In this document: positions 1 to 4,712 of the stretch, in pieces | Layout: every line of letters begins with the position of its first letter | Position numbering within the stretch: the stretch's first letter is position 1 | NCBI GenBank assembly: GCA_910584955.1 | Contig: CAJUDC010000076.1 | Coordinates: 1-12,304 of the forward strand | Length of the DNA: 12,304 bases | Reading direction: 5' to 3' | Source of the DNA: an uncultured Paraprevotella sp. | Lineage (GTDB): Bacteria > Bacteroidota > Bacteroidia > Bacteroidales > Bacteroidaceae | Translations under genes and position numbers: made by a program | Notes under the pieces: model-generated | Databases searched by the model: none | The model's input: the letters and a program-made list of their open reading frames with translations, nothing else | Told to the model about the DNA's origin: nothing

Positions 1-735
1 GGCACCGGAAGGTATGTTGTAATAATAAGCCAGCCCCAGACCACCCAGACATCCTGCATATCCCAGCGCGATAGACAGGAAAATGAGTTTACGGAAATTA
101 TGTGTGAACAGGTTGGCCGTGATTTGAGGGATGGTAAGGAGCGAGATAACCAGTACGATGCCCACCATCCTCAGGCAGGCTACGATGGTAAGGGCGATAA
201 AAGCCATCAGGACGTATTCGATCCAGGCCACCGGCAGACGCTGTGAACGGGCAAACTCCACGTCGAAAGCTACGGCAATTACGGGGCGGAGGAAAAAGAT
301 GAAAAGCAATGCGACCAAACCTGTGATTGTACCCAGTATCCATAAGTCCGAGCGTGTGATGGTCAGGATGTTGCCAAACAGAAAGGAAGACAGATCGGTA
401 AGGAATCCCGGAGTAAGGAAACTACAGATGATGCCCACACTCATGCCGAATGTCCAGAACATGGCTATGGCCGAATCTTCGCGCATGTCGCGCCGGCGAC
501 TGAACCACTGTACGCCGAATGCCGAAAGAACGGCAAAAACGGCGGCGGCGGATAACGGAGAAATACCGGTATACATGCCGATGCCGATGCCGCCGAACGA
601 GGCGTGTGTGATGCCTCCGCTGATGAAGACCAGTCGTCGGGTGACGATATAGGTACCTATCATGCCGCATAAGATGCTGGCCAACAGACTGCCCAGCAGG
701 GCATGGCGGAAAAAAGTATATGTCAGGACTTCCAT
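1..735 (-). CDS. Metal (Zn/Mn) ABC transporter permease, ABC-3 family, partial at the left edge
   Basis: This is the membrane-spanning subunit of a ZnuB/TroC/MntB-type ABC importer for a divalent metal, probably zinc or manganese. The frame from the ATG at 735 stays open for 245 codons and runs off the window; the family is usually 260-280 residues, so only the last few dozen are missing. The translation begins MEVLTYTFFRHALLGSLLAS and shows several hydrophobic helices. It carries the family's early motif (VTRRLVFISGGITHASFGGI), a middle FLFGNILTITRSDLW segment, and a late ISLLTIPQITANLF segment, all typical of ABC-3 permeases. The start codon shares one base with the stop of the upstream small gene (TGATG), so the two are probably translationally coupled. 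The ATPase and binding protein are not in the window. Metal specificity cannot be read from sequence. The antisense frames over this region are shadows. Confidence 0.92.
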   Translation of the reverse strand, partial: MEVLTYTFFRHALLGSLLASILCGMIGTYIVTRRLVFISGGITHASFGGIGIGMYTGISPLSAAAVFAVLSAFGVQWFSRRRDMREDSAIAMFWTFGMSVGIICSFLTPGFLTDLSSFLFGNILTITRSDLWILGTITGLVALLFIFFLRPVIAVAFDVEFARSQRLPVAWIEYVLMAFIALTIVACLRMVGIVLVISLLTIPQITANLFTHNFRKLIFLSIALGYAGCLGGLGLAYYYNIPSGA

Positions 736-1160
736 CAGTGTATTCTCCTTTCTCCGATAATGAGAAAAACTTCGTCTTTCAGTTCGTCCGGTAAGGCGAT
801 ACCGCGTAGTTGCAGGCTGCGTATCCAGCCGGCAACTTCCTCTTCGTGTGTTGTGTAGAGAACTTCCCGGAATTCTTCGGTTTCATCGTCCGAATAAGCC
901 GAAGAAGCCCGTCCGCGAAAACGGTCCAGTTCCTCGTCGTTGTAGTACTCGATTTCTTTGCTGACGGCGGCCAGCAGACTGTCTTTCTCGCAAACCTCGT
1001 GTTGACCGCAACATTCGGTGTCTACCTGGTTTACGGTCGGCATTTCTGTTGCTGCTCCTGCTTCGATTCGTTTTTGCAACTGCCGGTTATGCAGCCATCC
1101 GGCGACTAGCGCCAGCAGCCCCAGTCCGGTCAATGCCAATAACGTGTAAAGAACTATCAT
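735..1160 (-). CDS. Small single-pass membrane protein with a CCGxHxxC motif, function unknown
   Basis: The 141-residue protein has one N-terminal transmembrane segment (about residues 1-23), a short basic stretch, then a Cys/His cluster at 50-57 (C50 C51 G52 H54 C57). An acidic C-terminal half follows (about 70-141), rich in Glu and Asp, and ends in a helical segment around DELKDEVFLIIGERR. I recognise it only as a conserved Bacteroidales gene lying between aroA and the permease; I do not assign a function. The Cys/His cluster could bind a metal, and the neighbouring gene encodes a metal permease, but that link is inference. Its ATG overlaps the aroA stop by four bases (ATGA) and its stop overlaps the permease start by one, so it sits inside a coupled operon. 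Such overlaps, the conserved motif and the lack of a better frame make it a real gene. Confidence 0.85.
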   Translation of the reverse strand: MIVLYTLLALTGLGLLALVAGWLHNRQLQKRIEAGAATEMPTVNQVDTECCGQHEVCEKDSLLAAVSKEIEYYNDEELDRFRGRASSAYSDDETEEFREVLYTTHEEEVAGWIRSLQLRGIALPDELKDEVFLIIGERRIH

Positions 1161-2404
1161 TGTCGGGTCAGCTTAAATCCCGCTTGTTGCAGATGCTCCC
1201 AGTAACGGGGGTAGGATTTGCTTACTACATGCGGGTCGTTGATACGTATTTCTCCCGTTGTCAGGCAACAAGGGGCAAAGGCCATGGCCATGCGATGATC
1301 CTCATAAGTGTCTATGGAAGGATGTTCTTGAGGCATGCAGCGCTCGCCGTCCCAAAACAGTATGTTGTCTTCAACTTCTCCCAGTACATAGCCCAGTTTA
1401 CGCAGTTCATTGATTAAGGCGGTCATACGGTCGGTTTCCTTGATCTTGAGGCTTTGCAGTCCGCTGAAACGAAACGGAATACCTGCCATGGCACAAGTTA
1501 CGGCAAATGTTTGGGCCAAGTCCGGTTGGCTGATAAAGTCGTATTCCAACCGTTTGTTGCATGTTCCGCTTTTCTTCAATCTCAGGCTCTCCTGTCCCTT
1601 TTCATCGGTAAAGAATTCGGTTTTTACCCCTAAACCGGCAAATAGCGTCTGTACGGCACTATCGCCCTGATAACTGGCAGGGAATAATCCCGGTAGTACG
1701 ACTTCGGCTTGTTCATCTTTGGAAAGAGCTATCATCTGGTACCAGTAGGAGGCTGCGCTCCAGTCGTTTTCAATGTAGAAAGGGCGGGGCGTGTAGGAAG
1801 AGGGGAACACCCGGATACAATGGTCATCCGTCCAGTCGGCCTTGGCGCCGAATTCCTGCATCAGTTGCAGGGTCAGGTCGATATAAGGGCGGGAAATAAT
1901 CCGGCCTGTCAGCTGAAGGTGAAGACCGTCGGTCAGAATCGGTCCAATCATCAAAAGAGCCGAAATGTATTGCGAACTGATGTGCCCCGGTAACGAAAGT
2001 CTGCCCCCCTGATAATTGCCGCCTGTGATGCGTAAGGGCGGAAAACCTTCTTCTCCGGCGTATTCGATGTGTGCTCCTAAAGTGCGTAATGCGTCTACCA
2101 ACACTCCGATAGGACGTTGTTTCATCCGTTCGGTTCCGGTCAGCAACCGAGTACCCGGTGTCACGGCTCGATAAGCCGTAAGGAAACGCATGGCCGTGCC
2201 GGCCGCTTTAATGTCTATTATGTCGGGATCTTGATTTAAGGCCCGTTCCATGACGAACGTATCATCGCAATCGGACAAGTTCTGCGGGGGAGGTGCTTCG
2301 CCGCAGAGCGCATGAATGATGAGAGCCCGGTTGCTGATGCTTTTGCTGGCCGGTAAGTGGATGGTGCCTTGAAGGCGGGCGGGAGGTGTAAGTAAAAACT
2401 GCAT
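1157..2404 (-). CDS. aroA: 3-phosphoshikimate 1-carboxyvinyltransferase (EPSP synthase)
   Basis: AroA joins shikimate-3-phosphate and phosphoenolpyruvate to make EPSP, the sixth step of the shikimate pathway to chorismate, in the cytoplasm. The 415-residue protein has the family blocks in order: the S3P-binding SKSISNR near residue 20, AAGTAMRFLTAYRA near 70, RPIGVLVDALRTLGA near 97, SSQYISALLM near 143, PDLAQTFAV, the catalytic SLKIKETDRM region near 320, EDHRMAMAFAP near 367, and KSYPRYWEHL near the end. The length is slightly below the usual 425-450, as is common in Bacteroidetes. No residue expected to be essential is obviously missing. The ATG at 2404 follows a consensus promoter by about 30 bp and no better upstream start exists. 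It is the first gene of a unit with the small membrane protein and the metal permease, linked by overlapping stop and start codons. Confidence 0.96.
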   Translation of the reverse strand: MQFLLTPPARLQGTIHLPASKSISNRALIIHALCGEAPPPQNLSDCDDTFVMERALNQDPDIIDIKAAGTAMRFLTAYRAVTPGTRLLTGTERMKQRPIGVLVDALRTLGAHIEYAGEEGFPPLRITGGNYQGGRLSLPGHISSQYISALLMIGPILTDGLHLQLTGRIISRPYIDLTLQLMQEFGAKADWTDDHCIRVFPSSYTPRPFYIENDWSAASYWYQMIALSKDEQAEVVLPGLFPASYQGDSAVQTLFAGLGVKTEFFTDEKGQESLRLKKSGTCNKRLEYDFISQPDLAQTFAVTCAMAGIPFRFSGLQSLKIKETDRMTALINELRKLGYVLGEVEDNILFWDGERCMPQEHPSIDTYEDHRMAMAFAPCCLTTGEIRINDPHVVSKSYPRYWEHLQQAGFKLTRQ

Positions 2405-2437
2405 ATTCTTCGAAAGGAAAAGGTACTTTCACGAGCA

Positions 2438-2468
2438 CAAAAATAAAGAAAAATTTGCATAGTTCAAA
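2438..2468 (-). promoter_or_regulatory. Promoter of the aroA operon
   Basis: On the minus strand a TTTG (-33 box, 2468-2465) is followed after 19 bp by TATTTTTG (-7 box, 2445-2438), matching the Bacteroidetes primary sigma-factor consensus TTTG-N19/20-TAnnTTTG. Transcription would start about 6-8 bp further on, leaving a leader of roughly 27 bases before the aroA ATG. It overlaps the divergent tRNA-Pro promoter. Confidence 0.75.
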
Positions 2469-2485
2469 AAGAATTTCTACTTTTG
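2454..2485 (+). promoter_or_regulatory. Promoter of tRNA-Pro
   Basis: TTTG (2454-2457), a 20-bp spacer, then TACTTTTG (2478-2485) match the Bacteroidetes consensus. The tRNA begins 17 bp after the -7 box. The first 15 bp of this promoter are shared with the opposing aroA promoter, so the two polymerase sites cannot be occupied independently. Confidence 0.78.
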
Positions 2486-2502
2486 CACTCGCTAACAGAG
2501 AG

Positions 2503-2577
2503 CGGGATGTAGCTCAGTCCGGTTAGAGTACTCGTCTGGGGGGCGAGTGGTCGCTGGTTCGAATCCAGTCATCCCGA
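2503..2577 (+). tRNA. tRNA-Pro (anticodon GGG)
   Basis: The 75-nt cloverleaf folds fully: acceptor stem CGGGATG/CATCCCG, D stem GCTC/GAGT, anticodon stem CTCGT/GCGAG around the loop CTGGGGG (anticodon GGG at 2538-2540, reading CCC and CCU), a five-base variable loop, and T arm GCTGG-TTCGAAT-CCAGT. The discriminator base is A and no CCA is encoded, as is usual in Bacteroidetes. It has its own promoter and terminator. Confidence 0.96.
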
Positions 2578-2584
2578 CAACATG

Positions 2585-2616
2585 AAAAGAGGTCAACCAT
2601 AGGTTGGCCTCTTTTT
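2585..2616 (+). terminator. Intrinsic terminator of tRNA-Pro
   Basis: A 14-bp stem (2585-2598 with 2602-2615, one G-T pair) closes a three-base ATA loop. Its 3' arm ends in CTCTTTTT, giving the U-run. It lies eight bases after the tRNA. The A-rich 5' arm means it could also act on the minus strand, stopping transcripts from the HTH gene. Confidence 0.88.
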
Positions 2617-2636
2617 GCATTTATAAAATGGTTGCC

Positions 2637-2671
2637 GGATGGTGTGGAGCCTGTGAAAAGGGAGGTGAACG
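2637..2671 (+). repeat. Short interspersed repeat, copy 1
   Basis: This segment (GGATGGTGTGGAGCCTGTGA then AAAGGGAGGTGAACG) matches 3470-3504 in the same orientation with about three substitutions and one single-base indel. A third, shorter relative (CTGTGAAAGGGGATAGGG) lies at 3592-3609. Copies 1 and 2 bracket the DUF2442-HTH/DUF4160 gene pair. The nature of the repeat is unknown to me. Confidence 0.6.
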
Positions 2672-2692
2672 TTTTCAGATTGTGTGACAACT

Positions 2693-3100
2693 TTAGAATG
2701 TAGCTTTGGTAAGTTTCTCTCCCAAGTCGTGGATGGCAATAAGAATATCGTTTTTTCTTTCTTCTGATGGCCGTTTCGTTCCGTTTATGTATTGTGCAAA
2801 CAGACTTTGGCTGATTCCTAACTTGCGCGCTATTGCAGTTGCATTAATTTCGGGATGTTCCAAAAAGAACCGACTAATACCTTTCGGTTCCGGCTGACTG
2901 TATTCAAAACTCTCAAACGATACATCCTCATCCAGTTCCGGCCAATGTATTCCTTCCTCTCCGATATGGTATTGTTCCCGCTGGTTTGTTGTTGCCCTTT
3001 TCAGACGGTGATAATACAGGAGTGACTGCCACAGAATGCGTCCGTCGTCTGTTTCGCCATACAGACGTTCATCCGTAAACCAAATACGTATAATTTTCAT
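2693..3100 (-). CDS. DUF2442 domain + C-terminal helix-turn-helix protein, antitoxin-like
   Basis: Residues 1-65 form a DUF2442 domain: it opens with KIIRIWFTDERLYGETDDGR and closes with the family hallmark GIHWPELDEDVSFESF (50-65). After a short linker, residues about 78-125 look like an XRE/Cro-type DNA-binding domain, with NATAIARKLGISQSLFAQYI resembling the helix-turn-helix core. DUF2442 proteins are often encoded next to DUF4160 proteins, and such pairs are predicted toxin-antitoxin-like modules; that role is inferred, not shown. The HTH part probably binds the palindrome in the promoter upstream of the pair. The start at 3100 is fixed by a strong Shine-Dalgarno, AAAGGAGG, five to seven bases upstream, which is uncommon in Bacteroidetes and hints at foreign origin. 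The upstream DUF4160 gene lies 42 bp away by its present stop, or 18 bp by its ancestral one. Confidence 0.85.
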   Translation of the reverse strand: MKIIRIWFTDERLYGETDDGRILWQSLLYYHRLKRATTNQREQYHIGEEGIHWPELDEDVSFESFEYSQPEPKGISRFFLEHPEINATAIARKLGISQSLFAQYINGTKRPSEERKNDILIAIHDLGEKLTKATF

Positions 3101-3103
3101 ATC

Positions 3104-3113
3104 AACCTCCTTT
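3104..3113 (-). promoter_or_regulatory. Strong Shine-Dalgarno of the DUF2442-HTH gene
   Basis: AAAGGAGGTT on the minus strand sits just ahead of TGAT-ATG... at 3100. Other genes in the window start without any such site, so this one stands out and decides the start codon. Confidence 0.75.
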
Positions 3114-3118
3114 CTTAA

Positions 3119-3361
3119 TCATCTACCCAAAAAATATTCCTGTCATTTTTCAATAGCAAGTTCTTTGTTCTCTTCCAATACGGATTCAGCCAGACGCAGG
3201 TCTTTCATTTTCAATCCGTGATTTTCCACTAATGTAATGCCTTCCGGCGATACGTTGAATTTTGCGGTTCCGTCGGCTCCTTGTACATGTACGTGGATCG
3301 GTTCATACTCGCGCGAAAAGAAGAAAAACCGTAATCCGAATATTCTAAGTATTTCTGGTAT
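3119..3361 (-). pseudogene. DUF4160 gene, likely inactivated (start ATG to ATA, conserved Trp codon to TGA)
   Basis: The frame encodes the DUF4160 family: PEILRIFGLRFFFFS, then EPIHVHVQGADGTAKF, then a C-terminal LRLAESVLEENKELAIEK helix. The family normally begins Met-Pro at this first block; here the codon before Pro is ATA (3361-3359). The family normally ends EKW.E(F/Y)F; here EK is followed by TGA (3145-3143), and reading on gives QEYFLGR and a second TGA at 3121-3119, just ahead of the partner's Shine-Dalgarno. Both changes are G to A. An open frame does extend upstream to ATG at 3445 (100 residues to the first TGA) or 3538, but that extension is occupied by a consensus promoter and a palindromic operator, so I think it is not the native start. 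An automated caller would probably report 3143-3445 as an intact gene. If it is expressed from there, it would be a DUF4160 protein with an odd N-terminus lacking its last eight residues. Confidence 0.6.
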
Positions 3362-3385
3362 AGGATGGTGTTTTAATTGATGTTT

Positions 3386-3417
3386 CAAAGATAGGTGATT
3401 ATTTAATAACCTCCAAA
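3386..3417 (-). promoter_or_regulatory. Promoter of the DUF4160/DUF2442-HTH pair
   Basis: On the minus strand TTTG (3417-3414), a 20-bp spacer and TATCTTTG (3393-3386) match the Bacteroidetes consensus exactly. The predicted transcription start, near 3379, lies about 18 bases before the Met-Pro position of DUF4160. This argues that translation never used the ATG at 3445. Confidence 0.72.
3394..3411. promoter_or_regulatory. Imperfect palindrome in the promoter spacer, candidate operator
   Basis: GGTGATTATTTAATAACC reads as GGTnATTAnnTAATnACC, seven matching bases per arm. It fills almost exactly the gap between the -33 and -7 boxes. Such a site would let a bound dimer block polymerase, the usual autoregulation of toxin-antitoxin-like operons; the HTH protein of this pair is the obvious candidate. 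Binding is inferred. Confidence 0.55.
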
Positions 3418-3469
3418 GGTAACCCTTATTATAATACTTTTTCATATTATGCGTTACAGAATGCTTATC

Positions 3470-3504
3470 GGATGCTGTGAAGCCTGTGAAGGGGAGGTGA
3501 AGGG
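3470..3504 (+). repeat. Short interspersed repeat, copy 2
   Basis: The segment GGATGCTGTGAAGCCTGTGA followed by AGGGGAGGTGAAGGG is the counterpart of 2637-2671, in the same orientation. It merges with a hairpin: CCCCTTCACA at 3515-3524 can pair with either TGTGAAGGGG (3485-3494) or GTGAAGGGG (3497-3505), giving two mutually exclusive stems. Confidence 0.6.
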
Positions 3505-3665
3505 GTTTGCATGTCCCCTTCACACGGTTTCTCCGCATGGAATGCGGGTTTGCGGCGGGTGTGAATCCGTGAATCCCTGTTTTCTCAAAGTCTGTGAAAG
3601 GGGATAGGGAAGGATCGGAGCGGGGTGCTCATGCTATTGTTTGGTGTTGCTCACCCCGTTTGTGC

Positions 3666-3701
3666 GTGTTGCTCGCCACGTACGCGTGAGACGAGCAACA
3701 C
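3666..3701. repeat. Long inverted repeat (hairpin) downstream of cdsA
   Basis: Arms GTGTTGCTCG (3666-3675) and CGAGCAACAC (3692-3701) pair perfectly over 10 bp. Inside them a second stem, CACG-TACG-CGTG (3677-3688), stacks on top. The word GGTGTTGCTC also occurs at 3643-3652. It may act as a transcription end or 3' stabiliser for the rsfS-ftsH-cdsA mRNA. Confidence 0.6.
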
Positions 3702-3785
3702 ATTGGACGGGCGAGAACATGTGTTCCGCATTTCTATGCGGAGGAGGGGCGGGTGTTTGCTTCGTTTGCCGGACGAAGTGTCATC

Positions 3786-4640
3786 TTACCATAAAGTGAG
3801 TGTGTACAGGTAAACGGTAGAGGCGGGGATAGCCAGCAGTGAACTGTCGAAGCGGTCAAGCATACCTCCGTGGCCGGGCAGTAAGGCACCGCTGTCCTTG
3901 ACGCCCAGTTGCCGTTTCATCAGGCTTTCCACCAGATCGCCCCAAGTGCCGAAGAATACGACGGTCAGAGCCAATCCAACCCATTGGACAGGCGAAAGAA
4001 TATCGAAAAAGCGGGATAATAAAAGGGCGACAGCCAAAGCTGTGACGCCTCCTCCCACGGCACCTTCCCAGGATTTGTTCGGGGAAATGCTGAAAAAGAG
4101 TTTATGCCGTCCGAACAGTGAACCGATGCAATAAGCACCCGTGTCGTTGCTCCATAGGAAAATAAAAACGGACAGAGGCAGAATGCCTACATATTCCACA
4201 GGGTAGCTGTGGTATGCCGGGGCGTTTTGAAATGCCGGTACGCATAGCAAGGCAAATGGCAGAGCCACATACATCTGACTGAGCATGCTATATGCCCAGT
4301 TGTTCAAAGCATGAACGCGGTCGGTATATAGTTCTGTGATGAACAGATAGATGATGGAAACGAGATAAGGGATGAACACACCCGAGGGGGTGACCTGGCT
4401 GCAAAATCCGAAGAAAGCAAGGAAGAGGTAAACGCCGCCTATGGTGCAGATGAACGGGTTAATCCGTACGTCGGCACGTTTGTTTACCAATGAGCAGAAC
4501 TCCCGGATGCTTAATGCCGTAATGACAACAAAAAGTGCCATATAGGTAAACGGGCCGAGGAGGATTCCTCCTGTCAGCACGGTAATGAACAGCAGTCCGG
4601 TAAAAGTACGTAGTAACAGGTTTTGGGTTTTGGCAGTCAT
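3786..4640 (-). CDS. cdsA: Phosphatidate cytidylyltransferase (CDP-diglyceride synthase)
   Basis: CdsA makes CDP-diacylglycerol from phosphatidic acid and CTP, the branch point to membrane phospholipids, and is an integral inner-membrane enzyme. The 284-residue protein has about seven or eight hydrophobic segments and ends with the family signature at roughly residues 239-265: SLMKRQLGVKDSGALLPGHG followed by GMLDRFD, containing the K-D and H-G-G...D-R-x-D residues. The upstream block NDTGAYCIGSLFGRHKLFF, then SPNKSWEGA, is also typical. Length and topology are normal. It is the last gene of rsfS-ftsH-cdsA, 72 bp after ftsH; a strong hairpin in that spacer may adjust its expression relative to ftsH. 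The ATG at 4640 begins directly ahead of the first membrane helix and no closer alternative is better. Confidence 0.95.
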   Translation of the reverse strand: MTAKTQNLLLRTFTGLLFITVLTGGILLGPFTYMALFVVITALSIREFCSLVNKRADVRINPFICTIGGVYLFLAFFGFCSQVTPSGVFIPYLVSIIYLFITELYTDRVHALNNWAYSMLSQMYVALPFALLCVPAFQNAPAYHSYPVEYVGILPLSVFIFLWSNDTGAYCIGSLFGRHKLFFSISPNKSWEGAVGGGVTALAVALLLSRFFDILSPVQWVGLALTVVFFGTWGDLVESLMKRQLGVKDSGALLPGHGGMLDRFDSSLLAIPASTVYLYTLTLW

Positions 4641-4662
4641 GGTATTCGAAGCGGGTTTTGTG

Positions 4663-4691
4663 CCGGTATCGGGAGGAAGTCCCGATACCGG
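4663..4691. other. Strong hairpin in the ftsH-cdsA spacer
   Basis: CCGGTATCGGGA (4663-4674) and TCCCGATACCGG (4680-4691) form a perfect 12-bp stem with a five-base loop. On the minus-strand mRNA it is followed by GCACAAAACCCG, not by a U-run, so it is more likely an mRNA-processing or partial-attenuation element than a full terminator. Confidence 0.65.
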
Positions 4692-4712
4692 GATTTTATA
4701 AATAATATCCGT

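Larger units (their letters stand above)
3446..3785. other. 340-bp non-coding stretch rich in hairpins, downstream of cdsA
   Basis: I see no credible gene here. It contains, in order: the alternative stems of repeat copy 2 (3485-3524); CCGCAT-GGA-ATGCGG (3533-3547); the third repeat relative (3592-3613); a 9-bp stem 3619-3627/3652-3660 (AGCGGGGTG with CACCCCGTT, one wobble); a long hairpin 3666-3701; TCCGCAT-TTCT-ATGCGGA (3725-3742), which reuses the CCGCAT/ATGCGG core; and CTTCGT/ACGAAG (3760-3778) just past the cdsA stop. None is followed by a clear T-run on the minus strand, so which of them ends the cdsA transcript is uncertain. The small plus-strand frame at 3625-3813 overlaps these stems and looks spurious. 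Confidence 0.65.

Noticed and set aside
131..670. Plus-strand frame 131-652 and minus-strand frame 422-670
   Set aside because: The real reading is the minus-strand permease frame from 735, which shows continuous family motifs; these two are other frames of the same DNA.
2503..2700. Integrated element using tRNA-Pro as an attachment site
   Set aside because: I see no second copy of the tRNA 3' end and no integrase gene in the window, so a classical att-site insertion is not supported.
3119..3361. Alternative genetic code (ATA as Met, TGA as Trp), which would restore DUF4160
   Set aside because: Other clear genes here use ATA for Ile inside conserved blocks and TGA as a true stop (aroA, the Cys-rich protein), so the code is standard.
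3446..3538. Upstream extension of the DUF4160 frame to ATG 3538
   Set aside because: It translates repeat copy 2 and its hairpins, and lies upstream of the promoter judged to drive the pair.
3625..3813. 62-codon plus-strand frame downstream of cdsA
   Set aside because: It overlaps several hairpins and the cdsA 3' end, has no family resemblance and no promoter.
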